A stretch of 64,000 bases of DNA from NCBI RefSeq assembly GCF_900109225.1, contig NZ_FNZK01000018.1, positions 1 through 64,000 on the forward strand, written 5' to 3'. The notes under the pieces were generated by a model. The model saw nothing but the letters and a program-made list of their open reading frames with translations, ran no database searches and had not been told where the DNA came from. The DNA comes from Propionispira arboris. Its GTDB lineage: Bacteria > Bacillota > Negativicutes > Selenomonadales > Selenomonadaceae. Positions 1 through 8,639 of this stretch are shown here, piece by piece. Position 1 is the first letter of the stretch; the number at the start of each line of letters is the position of its first letter. A program made the position numbers and the translations under genes.

Positions 1-162
1 TTGTTCGGTTACGCGTTTTGCTTTAGGGAATGGTTGATTGAAATCTTCGATTGCCAAATACTTGCGCACCGTTTTGCGATCACAAGAAAAGGTTTTTGCA
101 ATTTGTGAAATATTGAGACCTTCCTCAAAGAACGCTTTTCTGATATAATCAATTTGGGTCAT
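1..162 (-). CDS. istA: IS21-family transposase IstA, N-terminal part (cut by window edge)
   Basis: The first 54 codons of a gene that runs off the left edge. The protein starts MTQIDYIRKAFFEEG and continues with an Xre/resolvase-like helix-turn-helix (ISQIAKTFSCDRKTVRKYL), the usual N-terminus of IS21 IstA transposases, which bind the element ends and cut DNA through a downstream DDE domain that is not in view. A GGAGGA ribosome site lies about 8 bases before the ATG. The IS end should lie between this start and about position 300. Whether the rest of istA and the partner istB are intact cannot be judged here. Confidence 0.75.
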   Translation of the reverse strand, partial: MTQIDYIRKAFFEEGLNISQIAKTFSCDRKTVRKYLAIEDFNQPFPKAKRVTEQ

Positions 163-286
163 TGTGAGCATCCTCCAGTCCTCCCCCGTTAGTGTTTTGT
201 CACCTAATAAGGGTAGGTTATTTGGTTCTTGTTCGCAATGGCTTTTTGCATTTTTGAGGAATTCTGTTTTGCATAAGTGGGGATTT

Positions 287-1507
287 TTATTTGCAACTTT
301 GTCCTATTTCATTATGCCATAAACAATCCCCATTGTTTTTCCTTGAAAAATAAGAAATATCTGTTTTTAAAAGCATAGCTAATTCTTTTTTTCGGATGCC
401 TAATTTTGCTATTATCATATCAAGATTTAAAACAGGTGTTTTTTTTGTTGTTAATAATGGAATATCATCACAGAAAAGATAACTTTCAGCGGTAATAGAT
501 AGGATGGTATCAAGGTGTTGTTCTAAATTGGATGTTAAAGGGATGGCGTCACAGGTGAAATTGGTGAAAATATCTGTCGTTTGAGTAAGCTGTGGATTTG
601 CCAAATAGTCTTTTATAATAGTCCTTAATGTATAATAACTTAAAGGTGTATAGTTAATGATTGCTCCAGTTTTATTGAATTGGTATAACTTAAAAGGTAA
701 ATCCCTTTTCGATGGTAAAGAAAGGGTGCAGCTATGAAGTCTACAGTATAGTGAAAGTCTTGTTTTTATAAGATCGGACAAGTATTGTGAAGTTGATAGG
801 ATATTTGCATTGATAAAACTCAATGCAAATATTTGTTCTTCATTTAAACATGGATACAGTAAATATTGTATAGATAAAATCTCATGGTAAATAACGTTAA
901 CTTCTTTCAATCGGGAGAGGTGTTTATCACATATGTCTTTGATAGGGATACTAGTAGATACCTTCACTGAATCAAGAGCAGTTAATTCATTTTTGTATTT
1001 TAAAACTTTGGAAAGTGCGATGGCATCATTTTGATTTTTGAAAGGCTGCTTTTTTATATTATTTAATAAAGATAATAGTTCTTTAAATTTATTGGTACGA
1101 TCAGTAAAAACGTTGCATTTTTTATTTTGAATATCTTGATTAATATGGGATAGAAGATCCTTGATTTTATCAGCGTTTTCTTGTATGGTGCTATAGCTTG
1201 GATCATCTATAAATAAGGTACTAATTTTATCTAGCTCATTTTGTATGGAGTATAAAGAAGTACTAATAGAGCGTTGAAGCTCAGCAATGTCATTTCTGAA
1301 AGAAACTGTAACCTTTGCAAATAGTTTTTTTTGAAACTCTTTATATTTTTCAAGCACTTCTAATTGATGGCATGCCATAATTTCTAAGTCTTCATCTGAT
1401 AGCATCAAAGCTAAAAATTTTTCTCGCATGGAGTATGGAATAGAAGAATAACCAGACTCTAGATAGTCTTTAAAAATTACGTTAAGATGAAAAAGTTGCT
1501 TGTTCAT
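287..1507 (-). CDS. Hypothetical protein of the mobile element
   Basis: A 406-residue protein I do not recognise. It is lysine- and asparagine-rich and mostly helical in appearance, with likely coiled-coil stretches around residues 55-130. No signal peptide or membrane segment is evident. Near the C-terminus (about residues 365-392) the sequence GIRKKELAMLLKTDISYFS resembles a small helix-turn-helix. The last 12-14 residues lie in sequence that looks like the end of the neighbouring IS21-type insertion, so the native C-terminus may have been replaced. It is divergent from the ATPase gene across a 287-bp AT-rich gap, suggesting a regulator or accessory factor of the element; this is inference only. 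Confidence 0.6.
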   Translation of the reverse strand: MNKQLFHLNVIFKDYLESGYSSIPYSMREKFLALMLSDEDLEIMACHQLEVLEKYKEFQKKLFAKVTVSFRNDIAELQRSISTSLYSIQNELDKISTLFIDDPSYSTIQENADKIKDLLSHINQDIQNKKCNVFTDRTNKFKELLSLLNNIKKQPFKNQNDAIALSKVLKYKNELTALDSVKVSTSIPIKDICDKHLSRLKEVNVIYHEILSIQYLLYPCLNEEQIFALSFINANILSTSQYLSDLIKTRLSLYCRLHSCTLSLPSKRDLPFKLYQFNKTGAIINYTPLSYYTLRTIIKDYLANPQLTQTTDIFTNFTCDAIPLTSNLEQHLDTILSITAESYLFCDDIPLLTTKKTPVLNLDMIIAKLGIRKKELAMLLKTDISYFSRKNNGDCLWHNEIGQSCK

Positions 1508-1794
1508 AAGACGCCTCGTTTCTTAGAAATAGTAAGGAATTTGTAAAATCGCAAATAATTATACCTTAATATTGAAAATTTTTATAGATTAAAAAAATAT
1601 TATGTGGTTTATTCAGAGCTTACCAGTATTTACGCAATAAAATTTGAATATTTTGATAAAAAGATAAAAGTATTGAAAATAAAGGAATTTGAAGAAAAAA
1701 TAGCATAGAGAATAAAAAAAATTTTAACCATATTATTTGTTATACTTGGTTTCATAGCCGGTTAAATAGTTATGTGAAAGAGAGTTGAAATAAA
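1508..1794. other. AT-rich divergent intergenic region
   Basis: A 287-bp gap between two genes transcribed outwards. It is very AT-rich and must hold promoters for both. TTATACTTGG-like sequence lies about 50 bases before the rightward gene, but no convincing -35/-10 pair or repeat stands out. Confidence 0.4.
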
Positions 1795-3801
1795 ATGGCA
1801 GAGAAAGAGCAAAAAGAAAAGTTGAAGTTTGAATTAGAAACTAATCCCTATACTTGTGCAAAAGCATTGGAACAGATAGCAGATATTATAGCAATAAAGC
1901 CTGATTTGTATGAGAATCCCTATGAAAAACCGAAAGAGATAAAAAATGAGTATGTTGATATAGTTGACTATTCTCAAGAAAACGGACTGAAGTTGCATTT
2001 TCAAAGCGGAGGATATGGAAAACGGCGAACATCTATGGATTATTCTTTGGGACATAGAGTTGGTGAAAAATTCTATGAAACCTCAAAAGAACTGTGTCTA
2101 TGGAATGATGGTGATATTCAAAAACTATGCAATTTCAAGATTGAATTACAAGAAAAACAAGTTCATATATATGAAAATTTAGCAGAAGTTGATATGATCA
2201 AATTTTCTGTCGTTGGGAAAGCTCATTCATTTATAATAGAGTCGGAAAAAACTGATACTATTTTGGATATGATTCTGAAGAAATATCCGCAATTATGCGT
2301 GAATGCTGCTCAAAAACAAAATTCTAAGGCGTATTTCAGAGAATATATAGCAGATTTGTTTTCACAAAAAGAGGTGGAAAAAACAACTAAGATGTATCAT
2401 TTTGATGGGTGGTATTTAGTTGATGGTGCAATGCAGTATTTGTCAGCATCCATGCCAACCTGTATTTCGGAAACATACATTCCATATATTTCTAAGGAAG
2501 ATTTTGTATCTGTCTATCAAAAAGGAATATCATTTTTGACAGTTGCGAGACCTATAAAAAATAATGATGGAGAAGTTGACGTAGTATCAACTTTGCAACC
2601 CATTTTACCTTTGTTTTTGTATGTGCATTTAGCCCATGCTGCTAAGTTGTTTCAAGATGCTGGGCGAGATCTGCAATTTGTTTTGGCTTGCATCGGTGAA
2701 TCTGGTTCATTAAAAACATCAGTTGCCAAAACTTTAGTTTTACCGTTTATGAATGATGAGTACTTGAATTTTCAGTCTACACCTAGAGCTATTGAATTGT
2801 ACAGAAAAAAAGCTAAAAATAAGGTGATGTTGCTAGACGATATTTATTCTAGCCAAGATCGAGGTGCAATAGAGAAGTTTGAAAATGTATTACGCTGTTT
2901 TGGCGATGGAGTAGGGAGATCAAAATCAGATGCTACATTTAATCAACTTGAATCGATTAGTGTTTTGGGCGGTTGTGTTATAACTGCGGAACAAGACCTA
3001 GGATCACAGCAATCATCGGCGCTCAGATATGTAACCACAAAGGTTAATCGAGACAGTTTTGATTCTAATATCCTATTAGAGTATCAAAAAAATAGTCGGA
3101 TAGCAAAACGTGATAAAGAAAATTCATGGATGCAAATGTATTTTGGGGCCTGGATTCGTTATTTAGAAGCAAATTATTTAGACTCAGTGGCGTTCATTAC
3201 AGCATTTGAAGAACCCTTATTAAAGATTAAATTCAAGCGTGCTGAAAGAAACTTTCAATTATTGGCGACAGTTGCAAAACTTGTAATGAACTTTGGGCTA
3301 GAAGTGGGAGCCTTATCCAAAGATGAAGTAGAATCTACGTATCAGGTTTGGAGAGAAGTCTTAATTGCAGTAGCCATGTATAATCAGGAGACTGCAGTAA
3401 TTGCTGAACCGTACCAAATATGGTTGCAGTATTTGGAACAGGGAATTGCCTCTGGGGTAATAACTATTGCTGAAACCAGAAAAAAATATGAGCAAAGTGG
3501 TAGCCAACAATACTTTGGCTATTATGACAAAGAACGGTATATGTTTGATCCTGATAAAATTTTTATTGGCGTAAAGACGGCAATACAATTGGCAGGAAAG
3601 ACCCTGCTTTCTGATAGTACGGGTATTTATAAGAAGCTTTTTGAACTAGGGCTTATTGAAGGCTACATTGCACAAAGAAGTGGACATGGTGCTATTCGAA
3701 ATCGTTATTTTAAACGCGTCAAGATGAATGGCAGCATGATGAGTGTTTTAGTTGTAAATATTAGTAAGCTAAAACAAACACTAGAGGATTTTTATAAATA
3801 A
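1795..3801 (+). CDS. Primase/helicase-like P-loop ATPase (DUF927-like)
   Basis: A 668-residue protein with an unknown N-terminal half and a P-loop ATPase core. The Walker A motif is GESGSLKTS at about residues 301-309 and Walker B is KVMLLDD at about 343-349, followed by a sensor-type region with ITAEQD near 400. This pattern matches DUF927-like helicase domains of plasmid, phage and ICE primase-helicases. The C-terminal 100 residues (FIGVKTAIQL to the end) look like a winged-helix add-on. It probably acts in replication of the excised element. A spacing of 22 bp to the next gene suggests an operon running to the recombinase. No primase catalytic domain is obvious, so helicase or loader is as likely. 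Confidence 0.65.
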   Translation: MAEKEQKEKLKFELETNPYTCAKALEQIADIIAIKPDLYENPYEKPKEIKNEYVDIVDYSQENGLKLHFQSGGYGKRRTSMDYSLGHRVGEKFYETSKELCLWNDGDIQKLCNFKIELQEKQVHIYENLAEVDMIKFSVVGKAHSFIIESEKTDTILDMILKKYPQLCVNAAQKQNSKAYFREYIADLFSQKEVEKTTKMYHFDGWYLVDGAMQYLSASMPTCISETYIPYISKEDFVSVYQKGISFLTVARPIKNNDGEVDVVSTLQPILPLFLYVHLAHAAKLFQDAGRDLQFVLACIGESGSLKTSVAKTLVLPFMNDEYLNFQSTPRAIELYRKKAKNKVMLLDDIYSSQDRGAIEKFENVLRCFGDGVGRSKSDATFNQLESISVLGGCVITAEQDLGSQQSSALRYVTTKVNRDSFDSNILLEYQKNSRIAKRDKENSWMQMYFGAWIRYLEANYLDSVAFITAFEEPLLKIKFKRAERNFQLLATVAKLVMNFGLEVGALSKDEVESTYQVWREVLIAVAMYNQETAVIAEPYQIWLQYLEQGIASGVITIAETRKKYEQSGSQQYFGYYDKERYMFDPDKIFIGVKTAIQLAGKTLLSDSTGIYKKLFELGLIEGYIAQRSGHGAIRNRYFKRVKMNGSMMSVLVVNISKLKQTLEDFYK

Positions 3802-3823
3802 TATTATAAAGGCGGGTACTTTT

Positions 3824-4456
3824 ATGAATAATGATATGAAATTTTTAGTTGTCTCTATAAAAAACTTGGCACTTTGCCAGAGCTATAACAATTTGTTCAA
3901 TGCATTAATGTTTAGGCGTGATTATCCGTGTGTGGTGTATTCATCAGACTCGGTTGAGCTTTTACATTTTTTGGCACGACAAGGGTCATCACGGATGTAT
4001 TACATGCAGCAGTCAAGTGAGTGCAAAAAATTGGTTGTTCCGCCTGTATCTGCAGGATGTTACGCTATAGAAACAAGAGTAGATAATATGATTAACCCTA
4101 AAAATCTTATTTCAGTGGATGGTATCAGCTACGGCACTTGGGCAATAAGTGGCATTAATGGTTTTGCTATTGCTTCTACTATTGAAGAGCTGATAACGGT
4201 ATTGGCATCGCAGAAGCTTGTTTATGCAATTGCGGTATGGTGTGGTACAGAGGACAAGGCTTTGGCTGTAGCCAGAAGAGAATATGTGCGGCGCTTTTTC
4301 CAACGTTATAGTGCAGAAGATGAAGAGCCACCAATTCCGATGATGGTTGTGAGTAGTTTTGTCGACAAGTTTTTCAGCGAACGAGAATTGCGATTGGGAA
4401 AATTACCTAATTCACAAAAAAAGCTTCTTGAAAAGTTATATCAGATTGGCTGGTGA
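3824..4456 (+). CDS. Hypothetical protein of the mobile element
   Basis: A 210-residue protein, not recognised. It has mixed alpha/beta composition, five cysteines, no signal peptide and no clear membrane helix. A GGCGGG ribosome site precedes the ATG. It lies 22 bp after the ATPase gene and upstream of the recombinase genes in the same direction, so it is most likely co-transcribed with them. No motif allows a function. Confidence 0.55.
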   Translation: MNNDMKFLVVSIKNLALCQSYNNLFNALMFRRDYPCVVYSSDSVELLHFLARQGSSRMYYMQQSSECKKLVVPPVSAGCYAIETRVDNMINPKNLISVDGISYGTWAISGINGFAIASTIEELITVLASQKLVYAIAVWCGTEDKALAVARREYVRRFFQRYSAEDEEPPIPMMVVSSFVDKFFSERELRLGKLPNSQKKLLEKLYQIGW

Positions 4457-4547
4457 TTTTTAAATCATTTGCAAAGTAGCTAAATGGACATTGTTACTAC
4501 TAGAATTTAGATCAATTTATGAAATTTATTATCAAGGAGGAATTGAT

Positions 4548-4709
4548 ATGCAACTATTGAAAAAGTGTTTTGTTATTCCGCATAAGCGAAAGACGGAGTT
4601 TCCGATAGTAGAGAAACAGATTATCGAATCCATTGATCTTCCGGTTGAAAAAATTATTTTAAAAATCATGTCAAGGATTTATGCCGAGGGAAGAAGGGCT
4701 GCCTCATGA
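4548..4709 (+). CDS. Small basic protein upstream of the recombinase
   Basis: A 53-residue protein beginning MQLLKKCFVIPHKRK. The ATG at 4548 has a perfect AAGGAGG ribosome site 7 bases upstream, so I prefer it to longer readings. Its stop overlaps the recombinase start by four bases (ATGA), indicating translational coupling. Small proteins at this position in serine-recombinase elements can act as directionality factors or as part of the integration unit, but nothing in the sequence proves that. Confidence 0.6.
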   Translation: MQLLKKCFVIPHKRKTEFPIVEKQIIESIDLPVEKIILKIMSRIYAEGRRAAS

Positions 4710-6352
4710 GTCTTATTGATCGGTTAAGGAAGGAGGCGCGTGGAGAGCCGCTTAAGGCGGCTCTCTATGCCCGGTTTTCTAGTGATAATCAGCGGAATGA
4801 GTCAATCGATGCACAGATTCGATCTATTCAAACTTTTGCGAAGGCACAGGACATTGTGTTGGTTGAAGAATATGTTGATCGCGCTAAATCGGCTACAACT
4901 GATGACCGACCGGAGTTTCAGCGAATGGTTAAAGACTCAGCTAAAAGTGCTTTTCAATTGGTATTGGTGCACAAGCTTGATCGCTTTGCTCGTAACCGTA
5001 GTGATAGCATGATTTATCGTATGAAACTTCGCAAAAACAGGGTTTCATTGTTAAGCGTGTTGGAGCCGTTAGACGAAGATAGACCAGAATCCATTATATT
5101 GGAATCTGTGCTTGAAGGAATGGCTGAATTTTATAGTAAGAACTTGGCACGTGAGGTTCGAAAGGGGTTAAAAGAAAATGCTTTAAAATGCCGACACACA
5201 GGAGGGTCACCGCCGTTAGGTTATGATGTGGATAAGGTAACGCGTAAACTCGTGATTAATGAGCAGGAAGCAATTGCGGTAAGGTTGATTTTTCAGATGG
5301 TCTTAGATGGTAGCGGATATAATGCAATTCTTTTGAAACTCAAGTGTGATGGCTATAAGACAAAAGCAAAGCGTGATTTTGGAAAAAATTCTTTATACGA
5401 GATATTACACAACTTGAAATATAAGGGATGGTATGTTTACAACCGGACGGCTGGTCGTGATCCCTATACAAATAAGAGAAATTCTCATTTGAAAAATTCA
5501 CCGGAGGATATGATTATCAAACCAGGTGGTGTACCGGCAATTGTATCTGAAGACGATTTTGATCGAGTGCAGCAGTTATTGGAACGTCGTAAACATCACA
5601 GTTACGAATCAAAGCGTAATAAAGAAAAATACTTGTTGGCAGGAAAGATTTTTTGTGGAACGTGTGGCTGTGCTTATGTGGGGAATCGAAAAAACTCTGT
5701 AGGGAATCGACGACCGAATATTACGTATCGCTGCAATAACCGGGGGAGACGTACAGTTTCAGCCTGTAAGAACCGCGAGGTTAATCGTGACTACGTGGAG
5801 TCTTTCGTACTGGAAAAAATTGAGAATGCAATTTTCAATAAGCGCATGGTTGGAATTGTTTTGGATCAGTTCCAAGAGTATATTCGGAAAAAGAACATGG
5901 AGAAAAGTGAAACGCTGCATCGTTTGGAAAAAATGATTCAAGATTGTGAGAAAAAGCAGGGTAATCTGTCGGACATTTTGGCTGACGGCGTCGATAAGCT
6001 TCAACAAAACCTATTGCTATCAAAGCTTGAGAAAATTGAGCATGATAAACTCGAGTTGCAAGGGCGGCTGGAACAGGAAAAAGCAGCGCTGTGTATTAAT
6101 ATTCCAGATAAGCGAGAGTTAGAAGAATGCTTTATTAAAGCTAGAATGATGTTTAGAAATAAAACTCTTATAGAAATGAAACAATTAATCAATTTATATG
6201 TTGAGAAGGTTCTTGTATATGAGGACGAGATTCAGGTAATTCTGAATCTCGTCCCTTCTTTTTATAGGCATGATTTCACGAAAAAGGTTTATACAATTAG
6301 CAGAGATGAACTGCGGCATTTTCAAGGACGAAAAAAAGAAAAAATATTATAA
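4706..6352 (+). CDS. Large serine recombinase (site-specific integrase)
   Basis: A 548-residue member of the large serine recombinase family, which integrates and excises mobile DNA through a covalent Ser-DNA intermediate. The N-terminal resolvase domain has YARFSSDNQ with the likely nucleophile Ser25, and VHKLDRFARNR near residue 92 with the catalytic arginines. A recombinase domain follows (about 165-270), then a zinc ribbon (CGTCGC near 316, CNNRG and ACKN further on), a coiled coil (about 385-470) and a short C-terminal beta region. Length and domain order match the family. It overlaps the upstream small gene by 4 bp. The last coding segment contains a terminator-like hairpin. Confidence 0.93.
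   Translation: MSLIDRLRKEARGEPLKAALYARFSSDNQRNESIDAQIRSIQTFAKAQDIVLVEEYVDRAKSATTDDRPEFQRMVKDSAKSAFQLVLVHKLDRFARNRSDSMIYRMKLRKNRVSLLSVLEPLDEDRPESIILESVLEGMAEFYSKNLAREVRKGLKENALKCRHTGGSPPLGYDVDKVTRKLVINEQEAIAVRLIFQMVLDGSGYNAILLKLKCDGYKTKAKRDFGKNSLYEILHNLKYKGWYVYNRTAGRDPYTNKRNSHLKNSPEDMIIKPGGVPAIVSEDDFDRVQQLLERRKHHSYESKRNKEKYLLAGKIFCGTCGCAYVGNRKNSVGNRRPNITYRCNNRGRRTVSACKNREVNRDYVESFVLEKIENAIFNKRMVGIVLDQFQEYIRKKNMEKSETLHRLEKMIQDCEKKQGNLSDILADGVDKLQQNLLLSKLEKIEHDKLELQGRLEQEKAALCINIPDKRELEECFIKARMMFRNKTLIEMKQLINLYVEKVLVYEDEIQVILNLVPSFYRHDFTKKVYTISRDELRHFQGRKKEKIL
6223..6262 (+). terminator. Terminator-like hairpin inside the recombinase gene
   Basis: A perfect 13-bp inverted repeat (GGACGAGATTCAG at 6223-6235, its complement at 6242-6254) with a 6-base loop, followed by CTTCTTTTTAT. 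It has the form of an intrinsic terminator but lies about 100 bases before the stop codon of the recombinase. Confidence 0.5.
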
Positions 6353-6449
6353 AAATCTGAATAATCTGTTTTATTATTCAAACAGGAACTATCTTTAAAT
6401 AAATGAAAATAAAATTGAGTTTTCTGAATACACTTTTATGCAAAAAAAT

Positions 6450-6490
6450 ACGAAGTAATCTGATTTAAAGTAGATTACTTCGTGTTTTTA
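6450..6490. terminator. Bidirectional intrinsic terminator
   Basis: A perfect 12-bp stem (ACGAAGTAATCT at 6450-6461, complement at 6472-6483) with T-runs on both outer sides (GTTTTTA to the right; ATTTTTTTG in the reverse direction). It can end both the recombinase transcript and the leftward tRNA transcript. Confidence 0.8.
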
Positions 6491-6534
6491 TACCGAAATT
6501 ACACAAATAAATGTATAATTTTTGTGGTTACTGT

Positions 6535-6610
6535 TGGTGGAGACGAAGAGGATTGAACTCTCGACCCCCAGATTGCGAACCTGGTGCTCTCCCAGCTGAG
6601 CTACGTCCCC
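6535..6610 (-). tRNA. tRNA-Ala (CGC)
   Basis: A 76-base tRNA with an encoded CCA end. The cloverleaf folds fully: 7-bp acceptor stem, D arm, anticodon stem CCAGG/TCTGG with loop TTCGCAA (anticodon CGC), and T arm with TTCAATC. The acceptor stem has the G3:U70 wobble pair that identifies alanine tRNAs. The 3' end faces the mobile element. It is the only tRNA seen in the window. Confidence 0.93.
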
Positions 6611-6743
6611 GTTGGATAAACTAGAATACTTTTATAGTTTACTCCTGTTTTTGGAAATTTACAAGTTGATTTTGGGAGAAATTTCCGGATTGAAGGCTAT
6701 TTTTTCTAAGAAAGCAGGGTTATTTGTATAGCAAATAAGTTAT

Positions 6744-6815
6744 GGGGCTTTCATTTTTCCTGTATTTAAATGCTGTCTTGTGATAGGATTTAAATACAAT
6801 AAAAATCAAAGCCTC
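6744..6815 (+). repeat. Long imperfect inverted repeat upstream of the glucosaminidase-like gene
   Basis: Two arms of about 28 bases (6744-6771 and 6788-6815) pair with only four mismatches around a 16-base loop, including an uninterrupted TGTATTTAAAT/ATTTAAATACA. No T-run follows, so it is not a standard terminator. It lies 24-47 bases before the next start codon and could be an operator or a leader hairpin. Confidence 0.55.
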
Positions 6816-6862
6816 CTGCTTCTTATAATAGGTGACTTTTGATGATAGGGTGGAGTATATGT

Positions 6863-7492
6863 ATGAGGTTGATACAAAAAAAGAAATTTATCGGGGCGGT
6901 TGTATTGCTTTTGGCTACTGCTTTAGGAATTATTTATTGGCAAATAAAAGAAAAACCAAGTGAACAGCCCAAAATTCAGGAGGAAATTACGATTTTAGGA
7001 GAGACAGAAGTGCCGCCGGAAAAAATGATCGCCTATATCAAAAATAAGAATCCAGGAACAAAACTAAATTGTAGTATCGAGGAATTGGTTCGTCTTTATT
7101 ATGAAGAAGGTAAAACGGAAGGTGTGCGTGCTGATTTGGCACTTTGCCAAGCTATCAAGGAAACTGGCTGTTTTGCCTATGGCAAAGATGTTATTCCCAC
7201 GCAGAATAATTATTGCGGTTTAGGGACGACCGGTGGCGGAGTACAAGGTGTTTTTTTTGCAACACCCAAAGATGGTATACGGGCTCATATCCAACATCTT
7301 TTGGCTTATGCAACAACTCGTTCGCCGCGAAAAAAACTTGTAGATCCTCGGTATATATTAATTAAAGACAAACATCCGGAGATTTTTGGTAAGATAAATA
7401 CCTGGGTCGGTTTAAATGGTAAATGGGCTGTTCCAGGCAAAAATTATGGCCAGGAAATTTTAAATATATTAGAAGAAGCAAAAAAAATGTAA
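6863..7492 (+). CDS. Membrane-anchored glucosaminidase-like cell-wall hydrolase
   Basis: A protein of about 209 residues from this start (MRLIQKKK); an ATG at 6839 would add 8 residues. A single N-terminal hydrophobic helix (about 10-27) acts as an uncleaved anchor or signal. From about residue 65 it carries a glucosaminidase fold of the FlgJ/Auto type (SIEELVRLYYEEGKTEGVRADLALCQAIKETG, then NNYCGLG and DGIRAHIQHLLAYA). These enzymes cut the glycan backbone of peptidoglycan. The Glu in AIKETG is the likely catalytic acid. It is a single gene, with a hairpin upstream and a strong shared terminator downstream. Confidence 0.75.
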   Translation: MRLIQKKKFIGAVVLLLATALGIIYWQIKEKPSEQPKIQEEITILGETEVPPEKMIAYIKNKNPGTKLNCSIEELVRLYYEEGKTEGVRADLALCQAIKETGCFAYGKDVIPTQNNYCGLGTTGGGVQGVFFATPKDGIRAHIQHLLAYATTRSPRKKLVDPRYILIKDKHPEIFGKINTWVGLNGKWAVPGKNYGQEILNILEEAKKM

Positions 7493-7543
7493 AAAAATCG
7501 GTCTATGCTAGTGAGTTTCATTTTCTGGCATAGACCGATTTTT
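7493..7543. terminator. Bidirectional terminator between convergent genes
   Basis: A perfect 16-bp stem (arms 7493-7508 and 7528-7543; core ATCGGTCTATGC) with A-run and T-run flanks. It serves the glucosaminidase-like gene on the left and the metallophosphoesterase on the right, whose stop codon it touches. Confidence 0.88.
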
Positions 7544-8639
7544 AATTATTCTTTATCTCAATGATTACAATTTCGGGAGCAGGCCCTATCCGCACCGGAA
7601 TTCCCCAAAAGCCGTAGCCGTTTGAGACAATTGTTAACATATTGCCAAACATTTTACTGCCGTAATCTAAGTCATATATCTTTTTTGTAATTATGCGATG
7701 TGGAAAAAATTGTCCGGCATGGGTATGACCAGCCAAATAAAGATCGTAACCAGCAGCAGCGGCTTCACGAATTCGCCATGGTTCATGATCTACAAGGATA
7801 TTAAGAATTTTATTATCTTGTAGAGGAACTTTATTTCTAGGATTGAAAATGAAATCATCTAAACCAACAATCTGGATCAAACCTTCAATCAAAACAGATT
7901 TATCTTTTAAAAATTGAATAGTAGGAGCTAGAATTTGTTGTTCTTTGTTTATATCGCCGCCATAATAATCGTGGTTGCCATATACAGCATAGGTTCCCAA
8001 GGCAGACTTGATTTTTTTTAGATTTTCATAGCTTTTGTCTTTTAGAACGAATTCAAGGTTACCATCAATAATGTCTCCACCTAAAATCACGATATCAGGC
8101 TGTATGGTATTGATTTTTCCAGTGAGTTTTTTGCTGAAGTTTTTCCCTAAAATAGTTCCGAGATGTATATCACTAATAAAGGCAATACGGATATTTTTAG
8201 GTAAAGGTTTGTTCGTAAGCAGAGTGGCTTTTCGATAAACTGGATGAAAAGCATTCCATGTGCCCAGCGTAATCACGATTACAATGAAGAGAAACGATCC
8301 AATAGAAAAATAAGGCGAAACTATTTTCCAATCCATTGCTTGCGGGAACAATAAGCTTACTCCAGAGAAAATAAAATATAGCAGCAAAAAGCCCAACGAA
8401 TAGTAGCAAAAAATAAACCAAAAACCACCAATGATCGATAATAGTTTCGTTAGTAAACGTGGCAAATGTTTTTCAGCAACGTTTGGCACAACGAAAGTCA
8501 AAGGTGCGAGCAAAAAAATAGCGAGTGTCCAGGTCGGCTGTAAAAATGATAACCCTTGTCGGTACATAAACCATTCGCCAAGACCTCCTGCCATGCCAAT
8601 TATGCCAATAAATATGAAAAAACTAAGACGATGTTTCAT
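7542..8639 (-). CDS. Membrane metallophosphoesterase (YkuE-like)
   Basis: A 365-residue protein with four or five N-terminal membrane helices (residues about 5-130) followed by a calcineurin-like phosphoesterase domain. All metal motifs are present: FISDIHLG near 155, GGDIIDGN near 188, GNHDYYGG near 222, and AGHTHAGQ near 306. YkuE-type enzymes hydrolyse phosphoesters such as UDP-diacylglucosamine-like lipids or nucleotides, but the substrate cannot be read from sequence. It is a single-gene unit, divergent from the secreted metallophosphatase gene. The start ATG has an AAGGAGTGATC-like ribosome site. Confidence 0.85.
   Translation of the reverse strand: MKHRLSFFIFIGIIGMAGGLGEWFMYRQGLSFLQPTWTLAIFLLAPLTFVVPNVAEKHLPRLLTKLLSIIGGFWFIFCYYSLGFLLLYFIFSGVSLLFPQAMDWKIVSPYFSIGSFLFIVIVITLGTWNAFHPVYRKATLLTNKPLPKNIRIAFISDIHLGTILGKNFSKKLTGKINTIQPDIVILGGDIIDGNLEFVLKDKSYENLKKIKSALGTYAVYGNHDYYGGDINKEQQILAPTIQFLKDKSVLIEGLIQIVGLDDFIFNPRNKVPLQDNKILNILVDHEPWRIREAAAAGYDLYLAGHTHAGQFFPHRIITKKIYDLDYGSKMFGNMLTIVSNGYGFWGIPVRIGPAPEIVIIEIKNN

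Larger units (their letters stand above)
287..6490. mobile_element. Right part of an integrated mobile element
   Basis: Inferred unit. It holds a primase/helicase-like ATPase, two unrecognised proteins, a small basic protein and a large serine recombinase as the last gene, followed by a strong terminator and then a tRNA. A recombinase as the outermost gene is typical for elements integrated by large serine recombinases. The left boundary is outside the window or hidden by the IS21 insertion, and I found no att direct repeat, so both limits are approximate. No relaxase, capsid or conjugation gene is visible in this part, so it cannot be called phage, ICE or satellite. Confidence 0.45.

Noticed and set aside
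6535-6610. tRNA-Ala as the attachment site of the mobile element
   Set aside because: Integration into tRNA 3' ends is typical of tyrosine integrases, whereas this element has a large serine recombinase, and no duplicate of the tRNA end was seen on the left.
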